From Hypholoma sublateritium FD-334 SS-4 (Eukaryota; Basidiomycota; Agaricomycetes; Agaricales; Strophariaceae), in NCBI GenBank assembly GCA_000827495.1, contig KN817527.1:126132-190131 (forward strand): a DNA stretch of 64,000 nucleotides. The letters are read 5' to 3'. Shown here one piece after another: positions 44,958-56,119 of the stretch. A program made the translations under genes and the position numbers. The notes below the pieces were generated by a model. That model was not told where the DNA came from, ran no database searches, and saw only the letters and a list, made by a program, of their open reading frames with translations. Positions within the stretch are counted from its first letter, which is position 1. Every line of letters starts with the position of its first letter.

Positions 44958-47781
44958 ATGGCTTATCACCAGGTCACTGCAGCGTCGCTAACGCCGTCAC
45001 GGCCTGCTCCACCGGCTCCCCAACGGCGGGGAACGGACCTTGCGCCCACATATGGCAATAGTGCTAACAACTCGCTTGCGAATGCGGGCTACAACTCCTC
45101 CTTCACGTTCGCACCGGCTTCGCCCTCAAGCTCCTCTTACCAGTCATATACAGGGATAGGCGGTTCGCCCAACCGCGGGCCCGACGATGTCAACAACTCC
45201 CAGGTAGTGCGCTCAGGCTCGGTCAGCATTAAGGAGGAGGGATTCGCCAACTGGCTCTTCACGCGCAAGTATCTCGTCCTGAAGGAGCAGACACTGTCTA
45301 TTCACAGAAACGAGGTCGGTTGCCACCTCTCATAGCCTGTCGTAAGCTGACATTATTGAAGCAATCACCACAACAAAGTGTCATTTGGCTTCGTGACATC
45401 GCCAACATTGAGCGCATAGATATGAAACCTTATTGCCTGCTGTTGGAGGTTAAGGACCGCAAGATGTACATCTCGCTCAAGAGCGACGAGGAGCTATATG
45501 GATGGCTTGATGATGTCTACTCGCGAAGTCCGCTCATGGGCGTGAGCAACCCGACGAATTTCGTCCACAAAGTCCATGTTGGATTTGATCCTGTTTCTGG
45601 GGCATTCACGGTGAGATCTCTCCCCCGCTAATGGCGAACTAATATTTACTCTCGCACATAGGGCATGCCCGAACAATGGAGCAAGTTGTTGACTAAGTCG
45701 GCGATCACTCGCGAGGATTATGCGAAAGATCCCCAAGCGGTGCTAGACGTGCTGGAGTTCTATACCGACCATCAAAAGCGAGAGTTTGAGGATATGTCCC
45801 TCGGCGCGCCGGCGCGATTCAACGCTGGCACTGGCTTCGGTGGAGCCAGCAAGCTATTGCGTCAAGACTCCGCACCTCCGGGACTCACGGGCGATAACGA
45901 CAGCCTCCCGACCGCCGCTGCCCGCGCCGCAGAGCTGGTGAACGGATCGCACGTCGCCAGCGCGATCTCCACGGTCCAAGGGCCTCGCGTGCCCACCGCC
46001 ACACGGGCTGCCCCGGCACGCCCGCTGATATCTGCCACGAGGCCCGCGCCCCCAACGCCGAATGGCTCAACTTCCCTGGCCTCGGCCAAGCCCGATCCCG
46101 CCGACCTCCGCTCGCGCACTAAAGCCACGGGCCCGCCGGCCAGCGCGACGATCCCCGCGCGCAGCGAGTCGCTCCCGCAGAACGAGCAGACGTGGCAGCA
46201 GCAGGAGCGGCAGCAGGAGCAGCAGTGGCAGCAGGAGCAGGCCCAGCGGCAGCAGGAGGCGCGGACGGAGCAGTGGCAGCAACAGCAGGCGCAGGACGAG
46301 CGGTGGGCGCAGCAGCAACAGCAGCAGTCGCAGAGCCAGCAGCAGACGCTGCAGCAGCCACAGTCGGTGGCGCCGAAGAAATCCCAGGATCTCCCGCGCC
46401 CGCCAATTGTGCCGTCCAAGTCGTCCCCTGCGACATCGACACCGATAACCAGCCCTGCGCCTGGTGCAGCTGGCTCGACGACTGGTCCCCCTCCAGTCTT
46501 GCCACTCCAGCCCGGCAAGAAGGTGCAAATCCAAAATCAGGAGAAGCCGCCAAAGTCTGCTCCTGCTGGCGTCGCCGCCGCTGCTGCGGCCTTGGAGAAA
46601 CCTAAAGATAAGGAAAAGAGGATCAGTACAATGACCGAGGTCCAGATCATGGAGAAGCTGAGACAGGTAGTATGCGACGACGATCCCAAGCTCATTTATA
46701 GCAAAATCAAGAAAGTCGGTCAGGGGTGAGCTTTATATTCTTTGTGCTGCGTTCTTGGCAGCACACACCTTCTGACGCGGTATGCATTTCTTTCTTCCTT
46801 GTCGAATAGTGCATCTGGTCACGTCTACGTCGCCAAAGTGCTTTCCAACGGCAAGAAGGTTGCCATCAAGGAAATGGATCTTTCCCATCAACCACGGAAG
46901 GAGTTGATCGTCAACGAGATCCTGGTGATGAAGGAGTCCCAGCACCCGAATATCGTCAACTACCTCGAATCGTACCTGGTCAAGAACAACGAGCTGTGGG
47001 TGGTGATGGAATACATGGAGGGAGGTGCCCTAACAGATATCATCGAAAATAACACCCTAGAGGAGGATCAAATCTCAAGCATCTGCTTGGAGGTATGCCG
47101 TTCATTTGTTCTTATCGCGCGATGTGCTGATCGGACCTTGTAAACGAACGCAGACTTGCCGGGGATTGGGCCATTTGCATAGTCAAAGCATCATCCATCG
47201 TGATATCAAGTCCGATAATGTGTTGCTTGACGCGCAAGGGCGGGTCAAGATTAGTGCGTTTATCTTCGCTCTGTTCACGAGCTCGGGCTAACGGTGTGGT
47301 ATCTGTTTATAGCCGATTTCGGTTTCTGCGCCAAGCTGACAGACCAAAAATCGAAGCGTGCCACCATGGTCGGTACGCCTTACTGGATGGCTCCCGAAGT
47401 CGTTAAGCAGAAGGAGTACGGGGCCAAAGTTGATGTCTGGTCATTGGGCATCATGGCTATCGAGATGATCGAAAACGAACCGCCATACCTAGACGAGGAA
47501 CCATTAAAAGCGCTTTACCTCATCGCAACTAACGGAACGCCGACGTTGAAGAAGCCTGAGTCGTTGAGCAGGGAGCTTAAGGGGTTCCTGGCTGTCTGCC
47601 TCTGTGTGGACGTGGGCAGCCGGGCGACTGCTAACGAACTATTAGAGGTAGGTCTCATCAATCCCCGTTCCTATTCTTATTCAATCGTTTTTGTTTTCAG
47701 CACGATTTCCTCAAGAAAGCTTGTGGGTCATCAGGGCTCGCACCTTTACTCCGATTCAAGACTGGTAAACAAGGCGCATGA
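44958..47781 (+). CDS. CLA4: p21-activated kinase, Cla4-type (PH + CRIB + kinase)
   Basis: Serine/threonine kinase activated by Cdc42/Rac, acting in polarity, septin assembly and mating. ATG at 44958. A PH domain spans about 45225-45520 ([20 protein letters not shown], then [19 protein letters not shown]). The CRIB box reads [20 protein letters not shown], followed by [14 protein letters not shown] long Gln/Ser/Pro-rich linker holds a polyglutamine-like tract (46192-46360). The kinase domain has [12 protein letters not shown] (glycine loop), [19 protein letters not shown] (catalytic loop), TDFGFCAKL and [10 protein letters not shown], the STE20-group activation segment. Introns at about 45313-45360, 45610-45660, 46727-46809, 47092-47154, 47252-47312 and 47648-47704; the last exon ends [10 protein letters not shown] with TGA at 47779-47781. 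PH presence separates it from Ste20. It flanks the pheromone receptor locus. Confidence 0.9.
46192..46360. repeat. Glutamine-rich CAG/CAGCAG tract in PAK linker
   Basis: Imperfect cag/gag-rich repeats encoding Gln-Gln, Gln-Glu and Trp-Gln-Gln runs in the linker between CRIB and kinase. Low complexity; the reading frame is preserved. Confidence 0.8.
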
Positions 47782-48471
47782 GTGTTACTTGTCGCCGCTC
47801 AACCGGAGTCTCATGTTCCGCATCTCTATGTCGCGCGATCCCTCGTTCTAGTGTCGCATCCAGGCTGCCTCACATACTCGAATCCATGCTCATGATACAC
47901 GCGGAAGTTCTTGCCCTGATCAAGTTCTGCCACCAGCCTAGTCCATCTGCTACGGGCTACCACACGCATACACAAGTATCCCCACCTTGCTTTATCCATC
48001 CTGATCCCCGATACCGTTCTCCGCCCTTTATTTTCTGCCTCTCAGACGTCCCCTTCCACTTGTGCTCGATCGCCCGAACCCTTTACCCCTTCCTAAGTTG
48101 CATGTAATACATTACCGCGGCCCCCTTCTTCGATACTTTTTCTAGGTTGTCCCGCGATCTACGCAAAAACTGTATCTCCAATCTCTAGTGTACTGGCTTC
48201 TCTCCCATTCAACTTCCATGTCCGTATCCGTGCATGTATTTTTCCTTTTTTCATGTCGACACTTCTCACATTTTGTTTATATCCTGTCGATCCTTTTGCG
48301 TGGAAAATTACTATGATTGGGCTGTATTATTTGGAAATTATGCAATGATACTGATAGAATTCAATTATGTCTGTCGGATGAGGGATTGTTCGATGAATAC
48401 TATTCTGTCGTCCAAGGAACGACTATGTCCAGGCGCCGGGGAGGATCGCTCGGCGAGCTTGGAAGTCACCG
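47782..48471. other. Intergenic region, kinase 3' flank
   Basis: Nothing coding supported. Pyrimidine-rich sequence (47940-48300). Confidence 0.5.
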
Positions 48472-48550
48472 TCGGGTATGGTGTAACGGCTAACATTGCC
48501 GCCTCTCATATAGATCGCGGCAGCTCGGGGTTCGATTCCCCGTACCCGAA
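48472..48550 (+). tRNA. tRNA-Glu(CTC), with a 7-nt intron
   Basis: Acceptor stem TCGGGTA pairs with TACCCGA (48543-48549); A at 48550 is the discriminator. The D arm is GTGT-AACGGCTA-ACAT (loop identical to the yeast tRNA-Glu D loop). The anticodon stem GCCGC/GCGGC encloses CT-CTC-A with the anticodon CTC; between the base after the anticodon and the loop's last C lies TATAGAT, the likely intron at the canonical position 37/38. T arm is CGGGG-TTCGATT-CCCCG. Without the intron it is 72 nt, as expected for tRNA-Glu. A T-run (48551-48556) follows as a Pol III terminator. Confidence 0.9.
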
Positions 48551-49196
48551 TTTTTTACTTCTTGTGACTAACTTACTTCAACAATCGGTCTAGCCTTAGT
48601 ACTGACTCCTGAAGGCTGAGTACTAAGTAGCCTGGTCTACAGTCTGGCTGGCCACCTGGCATCGACAAATTCACGAAAGAGGTTCCAACATCCGACTTCA
48701 CCATTCAGGTCAAATGCGAGTTGGTAATCTCTATAATATTATTTCAACCTGAATCAACCGGTGAAAATCTAGATCTCAATGCGCCGTTGCGTATAAGTAT
48801 CATTGAGCGCAGGAAGATATCCTGCGGGTATACATAGATTGCAACCGCGCCATATAGCTCAGAAACGTTTTTCTTTCACTTCGTGACTTAGAAGTGCGGA
48901 AAGAATTTTATGTCGTCTTGCTTCAACGTGACTAAGCCCTTTGTTAGTTTCGCGCGCTAAAAGGACCGAACGGACAAAGGGTCGTGGCCTTGGATGCCAC
49001 CCAGTGGCACTTATGGGCGAGCCACCATATTTACTGATAAGCGGTGTGCATATTTTTTTTCTCGCTAAAGTTCCCTCATTCCCCTCCTTTGACACTTCTA
49101 CCACTGGAAATTTCGCGTTCACCAAGTGACTTGGTTCCTCACCCTCGCACATAACGACAAGCCAGTCTATCGCAGCGATAATACAACGCTCCAGAA
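48551..49196. other. Intergenic region after tRNA
   Basis: The T-run at 48551-48556 is a Pol III terminator. No coding region supported. Confidence 0.5.
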
Positions 49197-50521
49197 ATGG
49201 ATTATTACGTACCGGGATCGGTGAGCGTGTTCGATATCTCCGGTATGGGTACTCTTTAACTGACAGGACATATTTTTAGCAACGCATGAGCTCATTGAGT
49301 ACGGAATCGGGTCAACTGAGCGCGACCGTGACCATGACGCTGATGCAAATGGTGGCGGACGTATACGAAGAGGCGAGAGTTGAGTGGGAGAGGAACTCTC
49401 AAAGGGAGATGTTAGAAGGCATCGACGATGTAAGCGAACATTATTGTCGCAATGAGCGACGTTGACCGAAACATCTACAGCCCCAATTATTTGGCCCAAA
49501 CGAAGCCCAGCTAGTGAGTACCGACAGCACTGGATTTTATTGATTAAGCAACGCGAAACCAATTATTGGTCTATGATCAGGCAGTAGAAGGGTGGTTAGT
49601 CCGCGCGCAGTTTCTCCCTGCAAGAGAACGGCCGAGGAGAGAGGTAGCGAAAGAGGTGGAAATTGGTGTCACGGTAAGTGTATAATATCGCCCAAAAATT
49701 CCATGGTCTTTAAACTTACGATTTGTACGAATCTATAGACCTTGCCGCAAGTCCCCAGAAAGTCGCCTGCAAAATCAGTATTCTCCCTCAAGAGGCTCCC
49801 TACCGTTACGTGGCGGCTCTTCCCTCCAACTCGAATCTGCAAATTTGCAAGTCGATTCAAAGTCCCTCATTTTCTTTCGTTACATTTCCCAAAGTCTTGG
49901 AAATCTTCAAGACCAACGTCGGGGTTTGATAAAATCCAAGATCCAGTAACCGTATCCATCAGTGTAGACGCACACTGCATGTTAACACCATCAACCCCTA
50001 CATCATCGGTGTCAAGCCAAAGTTCTACTGAGGTTCGTCCCTTTTTCTTGTCTCAGTCCTGACGTTGTATTTTACTGTTTATTTAGACACTAGTAAACAG
50101 CCCTCCGCGGCGCTTCTCGAGACCTTCGCGGATCCAACCTTTGGATTCGGGTCCTCAAGTGGCGCAAACACCCGCCCCTCGAGCTCGATCACCGCGGAAG
50201 CGGTCTAACCCGCCTCTCCCAAGAATAGACGAACGAATGATAGACGAGCGCCTTATGTTCGCTATCTCCCTTATCACGAAGGCTTCATCTGGCTCACCCG
50301 GCCAAAACCATACCTTGAGCACCCCCGATGAAGTTATTCAAAGCAAACGCGAGCCACTTTCATCGGGACATGAAGTCACTGTGTGGACTTTGCTGGTAAT
50401 AACCAGCCTTGGGTATTTCTGCTTCTTTCTGTTGTTTATCGTTTGCATTATCGCGGGGGTGAGGCGTTTGATCTTCAAGGTTATATCTCTCGTGGTATGG
50501 AATAGGATCGAAAATAATTGA
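49197..50521 (+). CDS. Hypothetical protein with C-terminal transmembrane segment
   Basis: Multi-exon gene with clear GT-AG borders: ATG at 49197 (MDYYVPGS), intron to about 49279, QRMSSLSTESGQLSATVTMT and MVADVYEEARVEWER, intron, PQLFGPNEAQL, intron, AVEGWLVRAQFLPARERPRR, intron, a basic Pro/Ser-rich middle (QVPRKSPAKSVFSLKRLP), intron near 50034-50086, then RRFSRPSRIQPLD and IDERMIDERLMFAISLITKA. The C-terminus has one membrane helix (VTVWTLLVITSLGYFCFFLL, FIVCIIAGV) and a short basic tail ending NRIENN; TGA at 50519-50521. No similarity recognised. The tail-anchored layout suggests a membrane-tethered protein with the disordered part in the cytosol. Confidence 0.5.
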
Positions 50522-50870
50522 CTTTGACTGAGGCTAGTGTCATGACGTCCTTTCAATTTATACTAATGTATTAAGTAGCAATTAAAATAAGAAAAATATT
50601 TTTTAAGATCCATCACACAGGGAAAATTTACTCCAGTACGCGCAATGAACGGCTCGTGGATCAATCGTGGAGGGTGAGTTACTTAGTACAGTGCAGTACT
50701 TCAAAGCTGCCGGCCGGTGCCGGATGAGATTGCCGGGCCGAAGCTACACTCTATTCCCACGGGCTTGCACCGTACCTGATATCGTGATTCTCCTCCGAGT
50801 CCTTACCTTGTCCTTCCCACTACGTACAAAGCTGAACTCAGTACAAAATTCCATCAGCGCTCATACCAAT
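50522..50870. other. Intergenic region, 50522-50870
   Basis: Short promoter region before the next gene; nothing coding supported. Confidence 0.5.
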
Positions 50871-51817
50871 ATGTCTGAAAACGCCGATTCATCAGGACCT
50901 ACGCGCGGCCGGGGCCGGGGCAACTCTCGGGGTGGTCTGGGTAAGTATCTCCGCGCAAGAGGACGCGGGCGCGGCTTTGGACGTCCAGCGGAATTTACGA
51001 CGCGGCTCGTACTCGAGGGCGAGCGAAAACCAACACTAGACGACGAGGAAGAGGCTGAGAGAGCTAGAGAGCTCGCACAGAAGTTCAGCAGGCGGCAATT
51101 GGGAACGAATGCGGATAGGTACAAGGAGGAAGAGGTCGAGCTTGATTCAGATGGTGAGTTCGTGTCTGCGAGCTCTATCGGATTGTACTCAATCGAAAAC
51201 ATACATACAGGAGAGCCCATCGTCGAGCCTGAAGTCGATCTATCCACATTTCTGCAGAAGCAACTAATCTCAGAGGAGACGGGGCCCGCCATGCGAGTTG
51301 CAAAGACAAAATATTATGACGAGGGAGATGTTGACACGTCGCTGGCTCACATATCTTCAAATAACTCCCGGATGTCGGCTCAGACCATATCAAAGAAAGG
51401 AAAGATGGAAGAGATTGCCTGGGATGAGACTCTTGATGAAATGACCCGAGAGAAACAAGCCGCAGAAGCAACATGGGGTCAGCATACCGACCAAGACTTT
51501 ATCACTATGCAATGAACTGATCTTTTCTTTTTCTTTTTCATAGATCTCAAGACCAGGTTCAGAGCAAAATCCGAGAAATTGCGTGCGAAACCGGTGCCGC
51601 CGACGCTTGCCTCGAGGTCTCGAAAACAAGGTGTGCTCATTACACACATCTTCTGTTCAATTTTTTTTCGCTGTTCTTTAGTGGTTTCCTGACTGCTTGC
51701 ATCCGAGTAGAATACCGAGTAGAGGCCCCTGCTCTCCCCCTTCCCGAAAGCGCCAACGCAGAACCAAAAACCCATCTCAGCCAAATGGAGGATTTCCTTG
51801 ATGATCTACTTTCGTAA
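50871..51817 (+). CDS. Conserved fungal protein with RG-rich start and DDLL tail, function unknown
   Basis: ATG at 50871. The N-terminus is an Arg/Gly-rich stretch (TRGRGRGNSRGGLGKYLRAR, GRGRGFGRPAEF), possibly RNA-binding. Then FTTRLVLEGERKPTLDDEEE, SRRQLGTNADRYKEEE, EPIVEPEVDLSTFLQKQL, DVDTSLAHISSN, and KGKMEEIAWDETLDEM ending KQAAEATW. A GT-AG intron (51477-51543) joins to DLKTRFRAKSEKLRAK and SRSRKQ; the last exon ends LSQMEDFLDDLLS with TAA at 51815-51817. The acceptor of the last intron is unclear: the good-looking TTTAG near 51680 gives a stop, while GAG acceptors near 51708 or 51720 keep the frame. I recall similar basidiomycete proteins, but no function. Confidence 0.5.
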
Positions 51818-53126
51818 TGCTCGCATGAAATCACGACTTTTCACTGAAGCCGACATCCTACTTGGCTCGGTCTCGTATTACTGTTATTAACACTGTTGGA
51901 AACCACTGTTTGACTACAACGACAACATCGGACTGCTTTTCGGCTTTGTCTCCGAGGATGTTGACGAACAAGAGCTGAATATTGAATAGCCAATTTCGCA
52001 ATTTATAGGGGTCCACTGGCAGACCAGACGCAAGCTTCCTTCCGTAAGTACCCGGATGCCATTAGGATAGGTAGTTAGTATTCATGACACAAACAATGTA
52101 CATTTCTTCGTCTAGTCACTGTCAGTTTCTGGCATTTTCCAAGGAGGAAACCCGCACAAAATTTCTCCTTTGTAGTATATGTAAATGGATGGAAAGAAGT
52201 CTTCCAGAAAACTTGTTGGGAAAATGTGCTTGCTGCCGTGCCGCGCTGTGCCACTTTGGTAATGTTTAGAGTACATTGGCCGAAAACCGTTGAATGTTGA
52301 ACGTTGAACATTCACAGTCGCTTCATCATGAACTTGAAGGACACGACGAGAAGTACATCGGTTTTTTGTGTATTATTTTGGTCGGTGTTGTCTGCGATTT
52401 GACTCCAATTCAACTAAATTCCACGACGTTCACATACGTTGATAAAGTAAAGAAATCGGTGGCCCGTTGAAGAACAAGTAAGTTAGGGCCAAGCTCCGGC
52501 CGTACGTAGGTGGGCATCAAGGTGAAGAACGTACAGTTTGATCAAGTTTTCCAGAAACTTACCTTCCATTTCTTGTCCATTTCTCGGAATTGCGGTACTC
52601 ATCTTGAAAGAAGTGTGAACTTAGTAGATTGGCCCGCCCATCTGCTGGTGAAGAACTGATCAGGCTGGATATCTAGTCTTCTCAAATGCCCAGTTGATGA
52701 AACGGAGAATCTTCGAGAAGCGGAAGGCAGCTTGGAAAACCCAAGGGCTTGGTGTGGTGGCTCCTTGATGATAATACTTAGACTGAGAGGGCTAAGCCAC
52801 TTGGGACAGTCACCCCGATCGCGATCGTGGCAAACTACTGCGCAATCCCAAAACATAATCAGTATTTAGTTGATATATATAAGTACATGGGGGCTTGTCC
52901 AGGAGTAACAGACATGAGAAAGGCGAGAGGGATGGTACTACATAAAAGGGAATAGATAATAGTGAAGGGTATCAATCGTACATTTACGGAATAATTTTCT
53001 GGAGTAAGAGGCAAGCGTTGATGAATAGTACGTAGAGCTTCAATGAGGGTATTGGTGTCTAGCGGTGTCTAGCGAAGAACGAAATGGAGTGGGAAAGAGG
53101 GAAATGTGTGTGAGGGAGTATTACAG
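51818..53126. other. Intergenic region before the first STE3 receptor
   Basis: No coding region supported. Contains a run of near-identical short motifs (ttgaatgttgaacgttgaac near 52290-52310) and a tandem gtgtctagcg near 53057-53075. Confidence 0.45.
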
Positions 53127-54920
53127 CTATACTCCCAGCTGCGCTTCGCGTTGTACCGTAACCATAATCCCACTTGCCGAAACACCCAGGACGCTTCGTC
53201 CCTGACATGACGCTGGGCATATATCCTCGGGGACACCTGGAACAATTGACAGAGCTGAATTAACGCTGCCGTTAGAGCCCACATGTCGGGGACCGCGCCG
53301 CGGGGGCGGGGGGAGACTCGGAGGTATAATGAAGGTGGGGGACTCGGGCGGGAATACAGAAATCGAAGGCGAGGTGGGCAAGCGCACCGTTGGTGTCGAT
53401 GGCTCTCCGTAGTAAGAAAATGTAGATATTGTAAATGTCTCGGAGTTGTCAAGTTCGGGGAGAGAAGGGCTTCGAGGGACCGCGGCGACAATAGGGTTGG
53501 GAGAGGGGAACGCGCGCGTGGTATCAATGGGAAGTGCAATTTCTTGTTGGTGCGGCGTGATGGGCGCGCAATACATCGGAGCAGGTTCGTGGGTGTAATG
53601 AGACTCGGCTTCCTCTTGCGCTTCAATAAATTTGCTCTTATTGCGCTCATAGTATGCGCCGGGACTAGCGAGTGTAGTAGATGACTGATAGACGTGGGAC
53701 GTGAGGTTTTTCAACGACTTCGCATGGGAATCAGTGGGGGAGTTGGGGTTCGACGACGAGTTTGACTTGAGGCTAACGAGATGGAACGGTCTGAGGCCAC
53801 GACTGCCATATTTGTGTCAAAACCACATTGTATCAATAGTGTTCTTTATGAAACACTCACCTGCCAGGATTTTTCATGTCGTCCAAAGGTCGTCGAAGGA
53901 TGTTAATCTTGATCCACATCCAGATCTTCCTGTACTCTTTCAGAGCCTCTTCCCCGAAGCCAAAGAAGACAAAGAAGATGAGGCTTGAGGCAGGGAGTGT
54001 CCACCAAAAAAGTATCATCGCTCTAGCAAACTGCGGAGGAAATTCCTGTATCGTAAACACCGCTACACGGGAGAAATTACTGTGCACATTGGCCCAGCTA
54101 ATCCATGGTCTAAGGCCACCGCTAACGTTATTCCAGAGGTTGTATGACGTGAGGCTAGTTGTCCAGACTATTTCGGTAAGAGCCATTGCGATGAGGCGGA
54201 GGTAACGGTTGGTGGTGAGAGCAGAGTTGGAGTTTTGGAGGTGAGCAGCGAACGTTAGTCGGCGACGGACGAAATTGTGAAGGGCAAGCGCAGCGTATAT
54301 GAGGGTAACGACAGTAAACAGGAGTTGAGGGAACCAGATAATGAGGATCCCTTCGATAGAGATATAAACAGTTGCCTGGCAGCCAGTGTTTTCGAATATG
54401 TCGAATCGATGTCCCTGTACAATGTAATCTAGAAGCAAATGACGTGAGAGAGGTCGTGACGCAAAGGAAGTAGATATGCGTACGTAGAGCCATGAAGACG
54501 ACGGGCACAATAAAGCACATGAATCCCTCAAATATCATGCGGCGTTTACGGTCCTGTGCATCATAAGAAACCTTCCGTGAGGAAGACACCATTTCCAGAT
54601 GCTTGCAAATACATAGGGTAGCCAGAGGAAGAGCAAAGGACGCGCCGACAATAAATTTCGAAGCTTTTGACGTTCATTTATTAGAACGAGTAAATGAACA
54701 ACGAAAAATATACGCAACTGATATCGCACCAGACAGGTACGGGGTTCCTCACATTCCCAGCCCACACGATTGTATTCACGCCGTTGATAATGTCAGACAA
54801 CGACAGCCAAAATATCATTGCCAGGATGGCAACATTTTGGGAGCGCCAATGCCAGAGAGCAGGTATAAGAGTAAGAATAGCAGAGATAAAGGCGAAAACA
54901 GGGAGCTCAGGGTGTTGCAT
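53127..54920 (-). CDS. STE3-type pheromone receptor 1 (GPCR)
   Basis: Seven-helix G-protein-coupled receptor for lipopeptide mating pheromones (class D). The ATG at 54920 starts MQHPELPVFAFISAILTLIP, AIFWLSLSD, NTIVWAGNVRNPVPVWCDIS (the conserved W-C-D motif at the end of helix 2); an intron then gives the helix-3 region with CKHLEMVSSSRKVSYDAQDR, KRRMIFEGFMCFIVPVVFMA, then YIVQGHRFDIFENTGCQATV, RRRLTFAAHLQNSNSALTTN, RYLRLIAMALTEIVWTT and GLRPWISWANVHSNFSRVAV. The third intracellular and tail parts end with FFVFFGFGEEALKEYRK. After an intron a long cytosolic tail (about 200 residues, Ser/Pro-rich, YTHEPAPMYCAPIT) ends QREAQLGV with TAG at 53129-53127. GLRPWISWANVHSNFSR marks a subfamily distinct from receptor 2. 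Confidence 0.9.
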
Positions 54921-55924
54921 AGCGCCGGCTAGGATGAACAAGATGATGGCGGCGAGGAAAAGGAGAGTGCAATAGTGACGCGGTGGTACGGGGAAGATAT
55001 GTTATAGCCATCCTTTCTTGATCCTTTCTTTCATTAGCTTTCAACACCCTGACTAGTGCACAATGAGCTGCGTCACAATGAGCGATTCTGAACAATGACG
55101 TTCGACGTTTGCTTGAGAGGCGGTTTGAGGAAGTTCCAGTCATTGTCGGACCATTGTTCTAAATATAGTGCCGGTGACCGGCCCGGGATACCGGCGACCA
55201 GCGCGCATTGGCTCTTCGACTTTGGCACAACTGTGGCAACGTACTTACTCTAACACCCATTACTTACATGCAGCGTGTACTATTCGTATACCTTCATTTA
55301 ATAGTTATAACGAGAACTATTCTCATTTGCCCTCTGAGTCTTACGGCTACCACTTGGCTGCTACTTGGCTGCTACTCGAGAATCCTCCTATGGTTAATTT
55401 AAGCAAGCATGTACACAATTATAAGTATCTGTACTAATTACATTGCACGCTACTTACTTTAAGCTTCATAATTTTGAAATCAGAACTGAAACCTGGTCGT
55501 CACAAATGCCGGCAAAAAAATCAATTCGATTGAATGGTGATGCATCGTGGTTAATATAGCTGAGTAATCGACATGTGCGTATGAAATAAGGTAAGATTTT
55601 TTAAGTTCTGATAAACACGAACACAATAGTGATATAGTAGCTACAGCAATCCTAACGATGCAAAGCTGCCCAAGACTTGTAGAGTTTCTGTGGGGGGTAA
55701 ATAAAAGCACAGCGGAGCAAGGATCCAAAATGAGTGTGGTCGTCCAAATGTTGGAATTTTTTTGAAAGTTGGTGGCATATTGGAAGGCTTTCGAGGCCTT
55801 TTTATCCTAAAAAAATGGAAGCATTCAGTATGGGCATTGACTATGCGAAGCGGGCATAACTCACAGTGGGGAGCTCAGAATAAAATAGGTATAAAGATAC
55901 AATCCGGAACGGATGCAATGGATG
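54921..55924. other. Intergenic region between receptor 1 promoter and pheromone gene 1
   Basis: Promoter of receptor 1 next to 54921. AT-rich; no coding region supported. Confidence 0.5.
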
Positions 55925-56119
55925 TCAGGATATGACGCAAAAGCCAACCGTTGTAGCATTCTGTGCCCTTTCAGAGTCTACGAGGGAGAAATCCGCAGAT
56001 GGAGAGCATCCGCCCAGATCTAGCGATGTAGGTTTGGTACTAGATTGAAGAAGGGCGAGAAACTCCGATGACTCGTCAAGGGAGAATTGGAGAGTTTGGA
56101 AAAAATCTGGTGAATCCAT
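55925..56119 (-). CDS. Lipopeptide pheromone precursor 1 (CAAX: CVIS)
   Basis: A 64-residue precursor, ATG at 56119, TGA at 55927-55925. It has the typical acidic N-terminus (MDSPDFFQTLQFSLDESSEF), then LVDSERAQNATTVGF and the C-terminal CVIS farnesylation signal. The Glu-Arg pair (residues 50-51) is the usual N-terminal processing site in basidiomycete precursors; cleavage there would leave a mature peptide starting AQNATTVGFC, farnesylated and carboxymethylated. It lies between the two receptors on the same strand. Short gene, single exon, recognised by the CAAX and length. Confidence 0.85.
   Translation of the reverse strand: MDSPDFFQTLQFSLDESSEFLALLQSSTKPTSLDLGGCSPSADFSLVDSERAQNATTVGFCVIS

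Noticed and set aside
46067..46534. Long minus-strand Leu/Arg-rich and Cys-rich frames opposite the PAK linker
   Set aside because: They are shadows of the CAG-rich linker on the other strand (CTG repeats), with no start context.
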